Shown here piece after piece: positions 9,078-15,425 of a stretch of 30,301 nt of DNA. The first letter of the stretch is position 1, and the number at the start of each line of letters is the position of its first letter. The notes below the pieces were generated by a model. That model was not told where the DNA came from and did not search any database. It saw only the letters and a program-made list of their open reading frames with translations. The position numbers and the translations under genes were made by a program. The DNA comes from JAAYLN01 sp964592855 (GTDB lineage: Bacteria > Verrucomicrobiota > Kiritimatiellia > RFP12 > JAAYLN01): contig CAZQKI010000032.1 of the NCBI GenBank assembly GCA_964592855.1, positions 1 to 30,301 of the forward strand, given 5' to 3'.

Positions 9078-9986
9078 TCAGCCGATGGTGTGATCTTCGA
9101 TCAGTTCGCCGATCAATTGGGCGACACTGGCCTGAGTGGCCGCAAATTCCTTGTAGGCCCCGCCGGTCAGGACGATGGACTGAATTCGGTGCACCCGCGT
9201 CGGGCTCCCTGAACCGCCGCACCAGACCAGGTCGGCGCCGATGTCGTCCAGATTCCACTGATCGATGAGGAGTCCTTGCGCGGCCAGGGCCTCGCAGCGC
9301 CGCTTCGTCTCACCGGCCCGGTTCTCGGGCGATTCCGCCGGCAGCTCGGCTTCGACCGCCTTGCCGACTTCGGCCGCCGCGCGGGCTTTCTTGAACTTCA
9401 TGACCTTCTTCATCGCGGCCGGCCGCAGTTCGTTGGCCGTGTCCATGACCGTGAACAGGACAGGCAACTGGGCGAGCGCCGTCTCGGTTCCGGTCCCGAT
9501 GTTGCGATGCACGCGCGCCTTCCGCCCCTCCATCTTCAGCGATTCGAGGTAGGTCATCAGCGTAAAACCAAGCTTTTCGGCCATTTGCGGACCGACTTGG
9601 GCGGTGTCGCCGTCGATCGCCTGACGCCCGCAAAAAACGAGGTCGGGCTTGATTTTGGAGACGGCGCAGGCGAGGATGTAGCTCGTCGCCAGCGTATCAG
9701 AAGCCGCGGCGCGGCGGTCCGTGATGAGGATGCAGCGGTCGGCGCCGCGCACCAGCGCCTCGCGCAGGACATCGCAGGCGCTCGGCAATCCCATGGTGAC
9801 GACCGTCACGGTACCGCCATGTTCGCTCCGGACCCGCAAGGCGGCCTCGAGGGCGTTCTTGTCTTCCGGATTGAAAATGGCGGGCAAGGCCGCGCGGTTG
9901 ACGGTACCGTCAGCGCGCATGGCGTCGCCCGTGATCTTTTTGGTGTCAGGCACTTGCTTGACACAGACAACACTCGTATAGGCCAC
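9078..9986 (-). CDS. etfB: Electron transfer flavoprotein beta subunit
   Basis: Beta subunit of ETF, which binds a nucleotide (AMP or, in bifurcating types, FAD). The N-terminus CVKQVPDT (8-15), FNPEDKNALEAAL (about 38-50) and the signature GRQAIDGDTAQVGPQ (120-134) are characteristic. The 302 residues are somewhat longer than the usual 250-265; the extra length lies in the C-terminal third, after AGETKRR. The start is GTG at 9986, with GGGAG about 9 nt upstream; no better ATG is present. It is the first gene of the minus-strand block and has a good promoter in front, in a region divergent to rpsB. Confidence 0.95.
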   Translation of the reverse strand: MAYTSVVCVKQVPDTKKITGDAMRADGTVNRAALPAIFNPEDKNALEAALRVRSEHGGTVTVVTMGLPSACDVLREALVRGADRCILITDRRAAASDTLATSYILACAVSKIKPDLVFCGRQAIDGDTAQVGPQMAEKLGFTLMTYLESLKMEGRKARVHRNIGTGTETALAQLPVLFTVMDTANELRPAAMKKVMKFKKARAAAEVGKAVEAELPAESPENRAGETKRRCEALAAQGLLIDQWNLDDIGADLVWCGGSGSPTRVHRIQSIVLTGGAYKEFAATQASVAQLIGELIEDHTIG

Positions 9987-10053
9987 GGTTTTACTCCCAG
10001 TGGTTGGCGGTTTTAAAGTTCAAAGGCGTTGCAAGTGCCTCAAGAAAGTCGGT

Positions 10054-10082
10054 ACTATACCTAGCCTGTTCCACCAAGTCAA
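10054..10082 (-). promoter_or_regulatory. Sigma70-type promoter for the etfB operon
   Basis: On the minus strand TTGACT (10082-10077) and TATAGT (10059-10054) are separated by exactly 17 nt, each with a single mismatch to the consensus. Transcription would start near 10047, giving a leader of about 60 nt before the etfB GTG. The match is seen directly; its use as a promoter is inferred. Confidence 0.75.
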
Positions 10083-10135
10083 GAAGCCAACTGTTACACT
10101 CTCGCCATCCAAGGCCGTTGGGTTTGAGTTTTGGC

Positions 10136-10162
10136 TTGTGTCGGCGGCGGACAACCTATAAA
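10136..10162 (+). promoter_or_regulatory. Candidate promoter for rpsB-tsf
   Basis: TATAAA at 10157-10162 resembles a -10 box in the otherwise GC-rich region between etfB and rpsB. Possible -35 partners are TTGTGT at 10136 (15-nt spacer) or TTGGCT at 10131 (20-nt spacer), neither ideal. It would start a transcript near 10169 that carries the whole structured leader. Confidence 0.4.
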
Positions 10163-10412
10163 ATTAGCGGCCTTGTTCACATGGCCAGGCAACTGGCGAT
10201 GCGGATTGAAGCGAGGTGTCGGGGCCTGCCCCGGCATCGAGCGGATTAACCCCGGACGGGTTGAGTTGGCAACACGACGAAGTCCTTGCCGCAGTTTTGC
10301 GGATGCTCGTCGTGTCGGTGGAACGTTGGCATCGACGGCCCGAGTGGCGCCGCCGTACGCCGATGGCCGTGGCTTTCCTTCCCCGCTTCGCGGTTTAGTC
10401 AAGGAAAAGCAC
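10163..10412 (+). ncRNA. Structured 5' leader of rpsB, candidate S2-responsive element
   Basis: About 250 nt without a convincing protein gene, holding a series of helices read by eye. (1) CGATGC 10197-10202 pairs with GCATCG 10234-10239, enclosing CGGGG 10220-10224 / CCCCG 10229-10233. (2) AACCC 10248-10252 pairs with GGGTT 10258-10262. (3) ACACGACGA 10272-10280 pairs perfectly with TCGTCGTGT 10307-10315, enclosing CCGCA 10289-10293 / TGCGG 10298-10302. (4) CATCG 10330-10334 pairs with CGATG 10361-10365, enclosing ACGGC / GCCGT. (5) A Shine-Dalgarno-masking helix is listed separately. Long structured leaders in front of ribosomal protein operons often bind the encoded protein, and rpsB-tsf is autoregulated by S2 in other bacteria. 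Assignment here is inference. Confidence 0.45.
10374..10407 (+). promoter_or_regulatory. Hairpin masking the rpsB ribosome binding site
   Basis: TTTCCTT at 10374-10380 is exactly complementary to AAGGAAA at 10401-10407, which contains the rpsB Shine-Dalgarno sequence 7 nt before the ATG. The enclosed segment contains a second small helix, CCGC 10383-10386 / GCGG 10390-10393. Folding would block ribosome access; opening would permit translation. The complementarity is direct observation; the regulatory role is inferred. Confidence 0.5.
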
Positions 10413-11444
10413 ATGGACGCACCTGCAAGTCTCACCGGGATCGCGCTGAAGGACCTTCTGGACGCCGGCCTTCATTTCGGCCACCAGACCCGTCGCTGGA
10501 ACCCGAAGATGAAGCCCTACATCTTCGACAAGCGCAACGGCATCCACATCGTCGACTTGACCCAGACCATCGTGAAGATCGAGGAGGCGGCCAGCTTTCT
10601 CCGCGACACCGTCCTGAGCGGCAAGAAGATTCTTTTCGTCGCCACCAAGCGGCAGGCGCAGGACATCGTCCGTCAGGCCGCCGCCGATTGCGGACAGTAT
10701 TTCATGACCGCGCGCTGGCTGGGCGGCACGCTGACCAACAACCAGACCATCCGCAAGAGCGTCCGCCGCATGCGCCAGATCGAAGCCATTGGACGGAACA
10801 ACAACGGCCAGCTCTCCCCCTTCAAGAAGGAGGCGGCCAGCCTCCGCCGCGAACTGGACAAGCTCGACCTGAACCTCGGCGGCATCGCCGACATGGAGCA
10901 GATGCCCGGCGCCATGGTCGTCTTCGACATCTGCCGCGAGACCATCGCCGTGGCCGAGGCCAACCGCATGGGGATTCCGATCGTGGCCGTCGTCGACACG
11001 AACGCCGACCCCGACCCCATTGATTATGTCATTCCCGGCAATGACGACGCCATCCGCGCGATCACGCTGATCACCGAAGCCTTCGCGAAGGTCATCAAGG
11101 ATGCCAACGGCGAATGGTCGCGTCTCGCGGCCGAACGCAACCGCAAGATCGAGGCCGAACGCGCCGCCGAAGCCGCCGCCATGGCCGCCCGCCGCGCCGC
11201 CGACCGCAAGGAGGGTGGAGGAGAAAGCGGCGACGATTCCGCCGCCGAAGCCAGCAAGGCGAAGCTGAACAAGCAGCGTCGCTCCGCCGCGAAGATCGCG
11301 CAGGACGCCGTTGCCGCCGCACATGCCTCGATCGAGAGCAAGGCCGCCACCGCACCCGTCGCGGCCCCCGCCGCTGCCCCCACAGCTGCACCCGCCACCG
11401 CTCCGGCGGTCGTTCCCGAAACCCCCGCCGCTGAATCCAACTAA
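10413..11444 (+). CDS. rpsB: 30S ribosomal protein S2
   Basis: S2 is a small-subunit ribosomal protein positioned between head and body of the 30S particle. The start region with LLDAGLHFGHQTRRWNPKM, then FVATKRQAQDIV, ARWLGGTLTNNQTI and the C-terminal core DTNADPDPIDYVIPGNDDA are typical. The ATG at 10413 has AAGGA 7 nt upstream; an open frame continues upstream but is not coding-like. At 343 residues it is about 90 longer than most S2 proteins: after about residue 235 comes a charged helix-forming segment rich in Ala, Arg and Lys, then a low-complexity Ala/Pro/Thr tail. tsf follows after 28 nt. Confidence 0.97.
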   Translation: MDAPASLTGIALKDLLDAGLHFGHQTRRWNPKMKPYIFDKRNGIHIVDLTQTIVKIEEAASFLRDTVLSGKKILFVATKRQAQDIVRQAAADCGQYFMTARWLGGTLTNNQTIRKSVRRMRQIEAIGRNNNGQLSPFKKEAASLRRELDKLDLNLGGIADMEQMPGAMVVFDICRETIAVAEANRMGIPIVAVVDTNADPDPIDYVIPGNDDAIRAITLITEAFAKVIKDANGEWSRLAAERNRKIEAERAAEAAAMAARRAADRKEGGGESGDDSAAEASKAKLNKQRRSAAKIAQDAVAAAHASIESKAATAPVAAPAAAPTAAPATAPAVVPETPAAESN

Positions 11445-11472
11445 GCACCCTTGACAAGAAGGAGTTTGAAAC

Positions 11473-12318
11473 ATGGCTGAAATCACCACATCAATCATCA
11501 CCGACCTGCGGGCGCGGACCAACGCCGGCATGATGGACTGCAAGCGGGCACTGACGGAAACCAACGGCAACATGGAGGAGGCCATCAAGATCCTCCGCCT
11601 GAAAGGCCTGGCCATTCAGGTCAAGCGCGCCGACAAGGAGGCCAACCAGGGCATCGTTCAGGCGGCCGTCAAAGCCGATAGCTCGGCCATGGCGCTGGTC
11701 GAGGTCAACAGCGAAACCGATTTTGTCGCCAAGACCGACAACTTCAAGGCGTTCGTCAACGCCGTGGCCGCCAAGGTTCTGGCTGGCGACGAAGATGTGG
11801 CCGGGAGCATGAAGGATGACCTGGTGGCCATCGTCTCGACCACAGGCGAAAACGTCCGCATCCGGCGCACCGCCCGCTTCGTCCGCACCGGCAACGCCGT
11901 GATCGAGTCGTACATCCACATGGGCGGCAAGGTCGGCGTGCTGGTCGAGTTGGACTGCGGAAAGGCTGCGTCAGCGGCGAACCCCGCCGTCGCGACCCTC
12001 GCCCACGACATCGCCCTGCAAGTCGCCGCGGCCGCCCCCCGCTGGCTGGACCAGACCCAGGTTCCCAACGAGATCCTGGAGTCTGAAAAAGCGCTCTACC
12101 GGAAGGATCCCAAGCTGGAAGGCAAGCCCGAGAAGATCGTCGAGGGCGCCTTGATCGGCAAGGTCCGAAAATTCTACAGCGATGTCTGCCTGGTCAACCA
12201 GGTCTACGTGAAGGACGACAAGCAAACGGTCTCGCAGGTTGTGGAAGCCGCGGCCAAGGCCATGGGCGACACGATCATCATCCGCCGGTTTGCACGGTTC
12301 CAGCTCGGCGCCGCCTGA
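11473..12318 (+). CDS. tsf: Translation elongation factor Ts
   Basis: EF-Ts is the guanine nucleotide exchange factor for EF-Tu. The N-terminal UBA-like domain (LRARTNAGMMDCKRAL, residues 12-27) is followed by the exchange core with NSETDFVAKTDNF (79-91), whose TDFV motif at 82-85 inserts near the EF-Tu nucleotide site. The second half contains ALVEVN-like and VLVELDCG strands and a final VSQVVEAAAKAMGD segment. Length 281 residues, normal for the family. GAAGGAG lies about 9 nt before the ATG. It is transcribed with rpsB, the usual arrangement. Confidence 0.97.
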   Translation: MAEITTSIITDLRARTNAGMMDCKRALTETNGNMEEAIKILRLKGLAIQVKRADKEANQGIVQAAVKADSSAMALVEVNSETDFVAKTDNFKAFVNAVAAKVLAGDEDVAGSMKDDLVAIVSTTGENVRIRRTARFVRTGNAVIESYIHMGGKVGVLVELDCGKAASAANPAVATLAHDIALQVAAAAPRWLDQTQVPNEILESEKALYRKDPKLEGKPEKIVEGALIGKVRKFYSDVCLVNQVYVKDDKQTVSQVVEAAAKAMGDTIIIRRFARFQLGAA

Positions 12319-12329
12319 CCTACACGGAC

Positions 12330-12881
12330 ATGCCCTTCACCTTCACGACGCTAGCCATCCCCGAGGTCGTCCGAATCCAGCCCCAGGTTTTCGGCGATTC
12401 TCGGGGGTTTTTCGCCGAGACCTACCAGGAACAGGCTTTTAACGAAGCCGGCATCACGTCCCGTTTTGTTCAGGACAACCACTCCTTTTCGATGCAAGGT
12501 GTCCTGCGCGGCGTGCATTACCAGCTCGCCCCGTTTTCGCAAGGCAAACTGGTGCAGGTGGCGGCCGGCAGGATCTGGGATGTGGCGGTCGACGTCCGCG
12601 CGGGGTCGCCGACCTACGGCCAGTGGGTCGGCGCGGAGCTTTCCGAAGAGAACCATCACGCCTTGTGGATCCCGCCGGGATTTGCGCATGGCTTCGTCGT
12701 GCTCAGCCCGTCCGTCCATTTTCTCTACAAGTGCACAGCCCCCTACGCGCCGGCCGCCGAACGCGGCTTTCGCTGGGACGATCCCACGGTGGCCATTTCC
12801 TGGCCGACACGGGAGGTCCAGCTTTCCGCACGCGACACCCGCCTCCCAGCATTCAGCGACATCGAGCCCGTCCGGCTCTAG
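12330..12881 (+). CDS. rfbC: dTDP-4-dehydrorhamnose 3,5-epimerase
   Basis: RfbC/RmlC epimerises dTDP-4-keto-6-deoxyglucose at C3 and C5 in dTDP-L-rhamnose synthesis, for cell-surface polysaccharide. The 183-residue cupin shows GDSRGFFAETY (22-32), the catalytic base His63 in GVLRGVHYQ, DVAVDVRAGSPTYGQW (84-99), IPPGFAHGF (114-122) and the acid Tyr133 in FLYKC. It begins only 11 nt after the tsf stop with a weak ribosome binding site, so it may be read from the tsf transcript. No rfbA, rfbB or rfbD lies nearby, so the rest of the pathway must be elsewhere. Confidence 0.93.
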   Translation: MPFTFTTLAIPEVVRIQPQVFGDSRGFFAETYQEQAFNEAGITSRFVQDNHSFSMQGVLRGVHYQLAPFSQGKLVQVAAGRIWDVAVDVRAGSPTYGQWVGAELSEENHHALWIPPGFAHGFVVLSPSVHFLYKCTAPYAPAAERGFRWDDPTVAISWPTREVQLSARDTRLPAFSDIEPVRL

Positions 12882-12900
12882 CAGCCTGTCGGACTTAGGC

Positions 12901-12950
12901 GCAAAGGGGAGATGCCTGCGGCGCGCTGATCTGGGCGGGCCCCCTTTTGC
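12901..12950 (+). terminator. Terminator-like hairpin after rfbC
   Basis: GCAAAGGGG (12901-12909) pairs with CCCCTTTTGC (12941-12950) with one bulged T, and inside it GCCTGC (12914-12919) pairs with GCGGGC (12935-12940). The A-tract before and T-tract after the GC stem resemble a bidirectional intrinsic terminator. It lies 20 nt after the rfbC stop and would end the rpsB-tsf-rfbC transcript. Confidence 0.5.
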
Positions 12951-12957
12951 ATGGGTG

Positions 12958-13227
12958 ATGGCGAACGCCCCATGGGTATCCGCCCTGGAGCGTCAGTTCG
13001 TCGAGGGCGGCGGCTACAGCGAGCAACTTGCCGCCGCGCGCCTCGCCGAACGGGAGCTGCGCAAAAACAATCCGACCGATCCGACCGATCAGTCGGATCG
13101 CATACCCCCTTGCCCGCAGTGCGGCCAGCCGATGGTCCTGCGCACCGCCCAGAAGGGCAATAACGCAGGGAAACAGTTCTGGGGCTGCTCGGCCTATCCC
13201 GATTGCAGGGGTCTCGTTGATCTCTGA
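12958..13227 (+). CDS. Small protein with topoisomerase-type C4 zinc ribbon (probable truncated four-helix-bundle suffix protein)
   Basis: This 89-residue ORF has two recognisable parts. Residues 8-35 (ALERQFVEGGGYSEQLAAAR) resemble the 'four helix bundle suffix' segment that follows a four-helix-bundle domain in longer proteins. Residues about 55-88 form a C4 zinc ribbon of the topoisomerase I type: PPCPQCGQPMVLR, then FWGCSAYPDCRGLVDL. Between them is a short TDPTDQSD stretch encoded by a 9-bp tandem repeat. The helical-bundle domain expected upstream is absent, and the region before the ATG holds a terminator-like hairpin. It may therefore be a truncated relic rather than an active gene. 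The zinc ribbon suggests nucleic-acid binding; no ribosome binding site of note is seen. Confidence 0.5.
   Translation: MANAPWVSALERQFVEGGGYSEQLAAARLAERELRKNNPTDPTDQSDRIPPCPQCGQPMVLRTAQKGNNAGKQFWGCSAYPDCRGLVDL
13074..13100 (+). repeat. 9-bp tandem repeat with inverted arm (locus 1)
   Basis: GACCGATCC (13074-13082) is followed by GACCGATCA (13083-13091) and then GTCGGATCG (13092-13100). CGATCCGAC at 13077-13085 and GTCGGATCG at 13092-13100 form a perfect 9-bp inverted repeat with a 6-nt loop. The unit is the reverse complement of GGATCGGTC found three times at 15399-15425. It lies in frame inside the zinc-ribbon ORF and encodes Thr-Asp-Pro and Gln-Ser-Asp residues. Confidence 0.8.
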
Positions 13228-13241
13228 CGGATCCAATCGCC

Positions 13242-13271
13242 TTGACGTCCGCCTCTCGCTTGGGCTACTGT
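13242..13271 (+). promoter_or_regulatory. Candidate promoter before the TIM-barrel glycosidase-like gene
   Basis: TTGACG at 13242-13247 and TACTGT at 13266-13271 are 18 nt apart; the first is a close -35 match, the second a weak -10. The spacing and the position about 80 nt before the start codon suit a promoter, but the -10 match is only partial. I see nothing else in 13228-13352. Confidence 0.35.
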
Positions 13272-13352
13272 CTCGCTACAGGGCGATGGGTCCGGCAGCC
13301 AGCCGTTGCGCCAGATAAACAGAGCCGTATATTTATGGAGGACGACGTATTT

Positions 13353-15362
13353 ATGAGCTTGGACAAAGCCTGCATCTCATTCCGTATCGGCACCCCGATC
13401 TGGCTCCCCGAGGCCCGGTTTAGCGAGCAGATGGCGCTGTTCGAGAAATACAAGGGGATCACGGACGAGGTGACGTTCTTCACCTCGGAAACCCATCCGT
13501 GCCTGCCGCTGAACGTGATCCAGGAACGGGCGAAGCTCCTCGCCCGGCGGATGGACCAGGTTCGCAAACTGGGGTACCGGACCGGGATCAATCTGCTGTC
13601 CACCATCGGCCACCACAACGAGAACCTGCCTAACTCCCTCTCCGGCGATTACACCCTGATGACGGACATCGAGGGCAAGACCTGCGAGGGCTCTCGGTGT
13701 CCGAACGGCGAGGCTATGCGGGAGTATATCCGAGAGGTCTACCGGGCCCTTGCCACGGCCCGGCCGGACTATATCTGGATCGACGACGATGTCCGGTTCG
13801 GCCATATGCCGATCGGCGCCGCCTGTTTTTGCGAAACTTGCCTGGCCATCTATGCAAGGGAATCCGGCAAACGCATGACGCGCGAGGATCTGAAGGCCGC
13901 GTTCAATACCGGAATGATGGGGGATAAAATCCAGAACCGGAAATCCTGGCTGACGCACAACCGCCAGACGATCGCCCGGCTTTTTGAACTGATCGAGAAG
14001 ACCGTACACGCCATCGCACCGGCGATGCCATTGGGGTTTATGACCGGGGATCGGTTCTTTGAAGGCTACGATTTCGACACCTGGGCTGACATCCTGGCCG
14101 GGCCCAACCGGTGCGAAGTCATGTGGCGGCCGGGCGGCGGTTTCTACAGCGACGAGGCGCTCTGTCAGTTGGTCGGCAAGTCTCACGATGTCGGCCGTCA
14201 AGTATCGATGCTTCCCGACTCGGTGGTGTCGATCCAGTCGGAGATCGAGAACTTCCCCTATCAACGGCTCAAGAAGGCGGCTCACACCACCGCCTTGGAG
14301 TCGGCGGCGCACATTGCCGCGGGCTGTACGGGGACGGCGTTCAATGTGCTCCAGATGTACGACGAGCCGCTCGACGAATATGAGCCGCTGTTGGCCACGT
14401 TGCATCAGGCCCGGCCGTTCTACGATCTGATGGTCAAAACCCTGGGGCGCGCCAAGCCGCAGGGGCTCTTTGCCGCATGGAACAAGGATTCGTATGCGGT
14501 CACCAGCCTGGGCGCTTCAGCCAAATGGCCAATCTCGGACAACGGGGCGGTCATGGTCGGCAAGACCTCCGAAATCCACGAGATCGGAATCCCCGCTGCG
14601 TATAGCCTGCAAGGGTCGCAGCTCACGGCCCTGACCTCCGATGCGGCGCTGGCTCTTTCGGAAGCGGAGTTGAAGACCGTTCTTTCCCGCGGCACCTACC
14701 TGGATGGGCCGGCCCTGACCCGGCTCAACGAGATGGGGTATGCGGACTACACCGGGTTTACCGTCGCCCAATATCACGAAATGGATTGCATCGAAGAACT
14801 GCTCCCGCACGATCTGAACCGCCCGTTTGTCGGTCGGCATCGCGATAACCGCCAATCATTCCTCTGGTGGAATGTCCCCGCCGCGGAACTGATCCCCGCG
14901 GCTGCAAATGCCCAGCCTTTGTCCCGGCTCATCGATTATGGCGGAAAACAGGTTGCCGCCTGTAGTTCGGGCGTCTTCGAGAACAAACTCGGCGGCCGGG
15001 TCTGCATCGGCGGCTATTTCCCCTGGACCTATCTCCAGAATCTGTCCAAGGCATCGCAACTCAAGACGGTCTTCCGCTGGTTGGCCCGAGACACCCTGCT
15101 CGCCTATATTGCCTCATACCACAAGATCAATCTGTGGGTGCGTGAAGCGGGTCAGGGCCGGCTCGCGGTGGCGCTGGTCAATACAACCCTCGATGCCGGG
15201 CAGAACGTGGAGCTGATGCTCCGCACCGAGAGCACCGGAATCAGCATCTACAACATGGCCTGCGAGAAAACGACTGTACGGGCGGCAGGGTCCGACGGTC
15301 CGTATAGGAAGTTCCTCCTTCCGACGGTCCCCAGTTGGAGCATGCTGTTTATCGTTGGTTGA
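13353..15362 (+). CDS. Putative TIM-barrel glycoside hydrolase-like protein, family unassigned
   Basis: This 669-residue protein is not matched to a family with confidence. Its layout resembles GH42-type or GH-A-clan beta-galactosidases: a barrel-like N-terminal half with repeated strand-turn motifs, then a mixed middle domain (about 365-560, as in a trimerisation domain), then a C-terminal beta domain (LAVALVNTTLDAGQNVEL). Notable are the acidic strand end YIWIDDDVRFGH (Asp144-146), close to where a catalytic acid would sit, and CFCETC (Cys158, 160, 163), similar to metal-binding cysteines near GH42 active sites. No signal peptide is seen. I chose ATG 13353 because GGAGG lies upstream at 13337-13341; ATG 13335 is the alternative. 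It stands alone on the plus strand between repeat copies. Confidence 0.6.
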   Translation: MSLDKACISFRIGTPIWLPEARFSEQMALFEKYKGITDEVTFFTSETHPCLPLNVIQERAKLLARRMDQVRKLGYRTGINLLSTIGHHNENLPNSLSGDYTLMTDIEGKTCEGSRCPNGEAMREYIREVYRALATARPDYIWIDDDVRFGHMPIGAACFCETCLAIYARESGKRMTREDLKAAFNTGMMGDKIQNRKSWLTHNRQTIARLFELIEKTVHAIAPAMPLGFMTGDRFFEGYDFDTWADILAGPNRCEVMWRPGGGFYSDEALCQLVGKSHDVGRQVSMLPDSVVSIQSEIENFPYQRLKKAAHTTALESAAHIAAGCTGTAFNVLQMYDEPLDEYEPLLATLHQARPFYDLMVKTLGRAKPQGLFAAWNKDSYAVTSLGASAKWPISDNGAVMVGKTSEIHEIGIPAAYSLQGSQLTALTSDAALALSEAELKTVLSRGTYLDGPALTRLNEMGYADYTGFTVAQYHEMDCIEELLPHDLNRPFVGRHRDNRQSFLWWNVPAAELIPAAANAQPLSRLIDYGGKQVAACSSGVFENKLGGRVCIGGYFPWTYLQNLSKASQLKTVFRWLARDTLLAYIASYHKINLWVREAGQGRLAVALVNTTLDAGQNVELMLRTESTGISIYNMACEKTTVRAAGSDGPYRKFLLPTVPSWSMLFIVG

Positions 15363-15398
15363 ACGGGGCAGCGGCATGGGGCGCCATGGAGTTATGAC

Positions 15399-15425
15399 GG
15401 ATCGGTCGGATCAGTCGGATCGGTC
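15399..15425 (+). repeat. 9-bp tandem repeat, three units (locus 2)
   Basis: GGATCGGTC (15399-15407), GGATCAGTC (15408-15416) and GGATCGGTC (15417-15425) are head-to-tail units, followed by a GATCG/CGATC arm ending at 15432. It is the same unit as in locus 1 but in opposite orientation. It lies in the 48-bp gap between two convergent genes and overlaps the last codons and stop of the DUF4838 gene. Confidence 0.85.

Noticed and set aside
9061..9258. In-frame N-terminal extension of etfA
   Set aside because: Lies inside etfB, is Arg-rich, and the ATG at 9060 has a good ribosome binding site.
10131..10412. In-frame upstream extension of rpsB by 94 codons
   Set aside because: No ribosome binding site or S2-like residues; the region folds into hairpins and fits a leader.
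10395..11615. 406-codon minus-strand open frame opposite rpsB
   Set aside because: Gly-rich shadow of the S2 gene.
12880..12900. Sequence just after rfbC considered as an insertion-element end
   Set aside because: No matching inverted end or target duplication was found nearby, so no mobile element can be supported.
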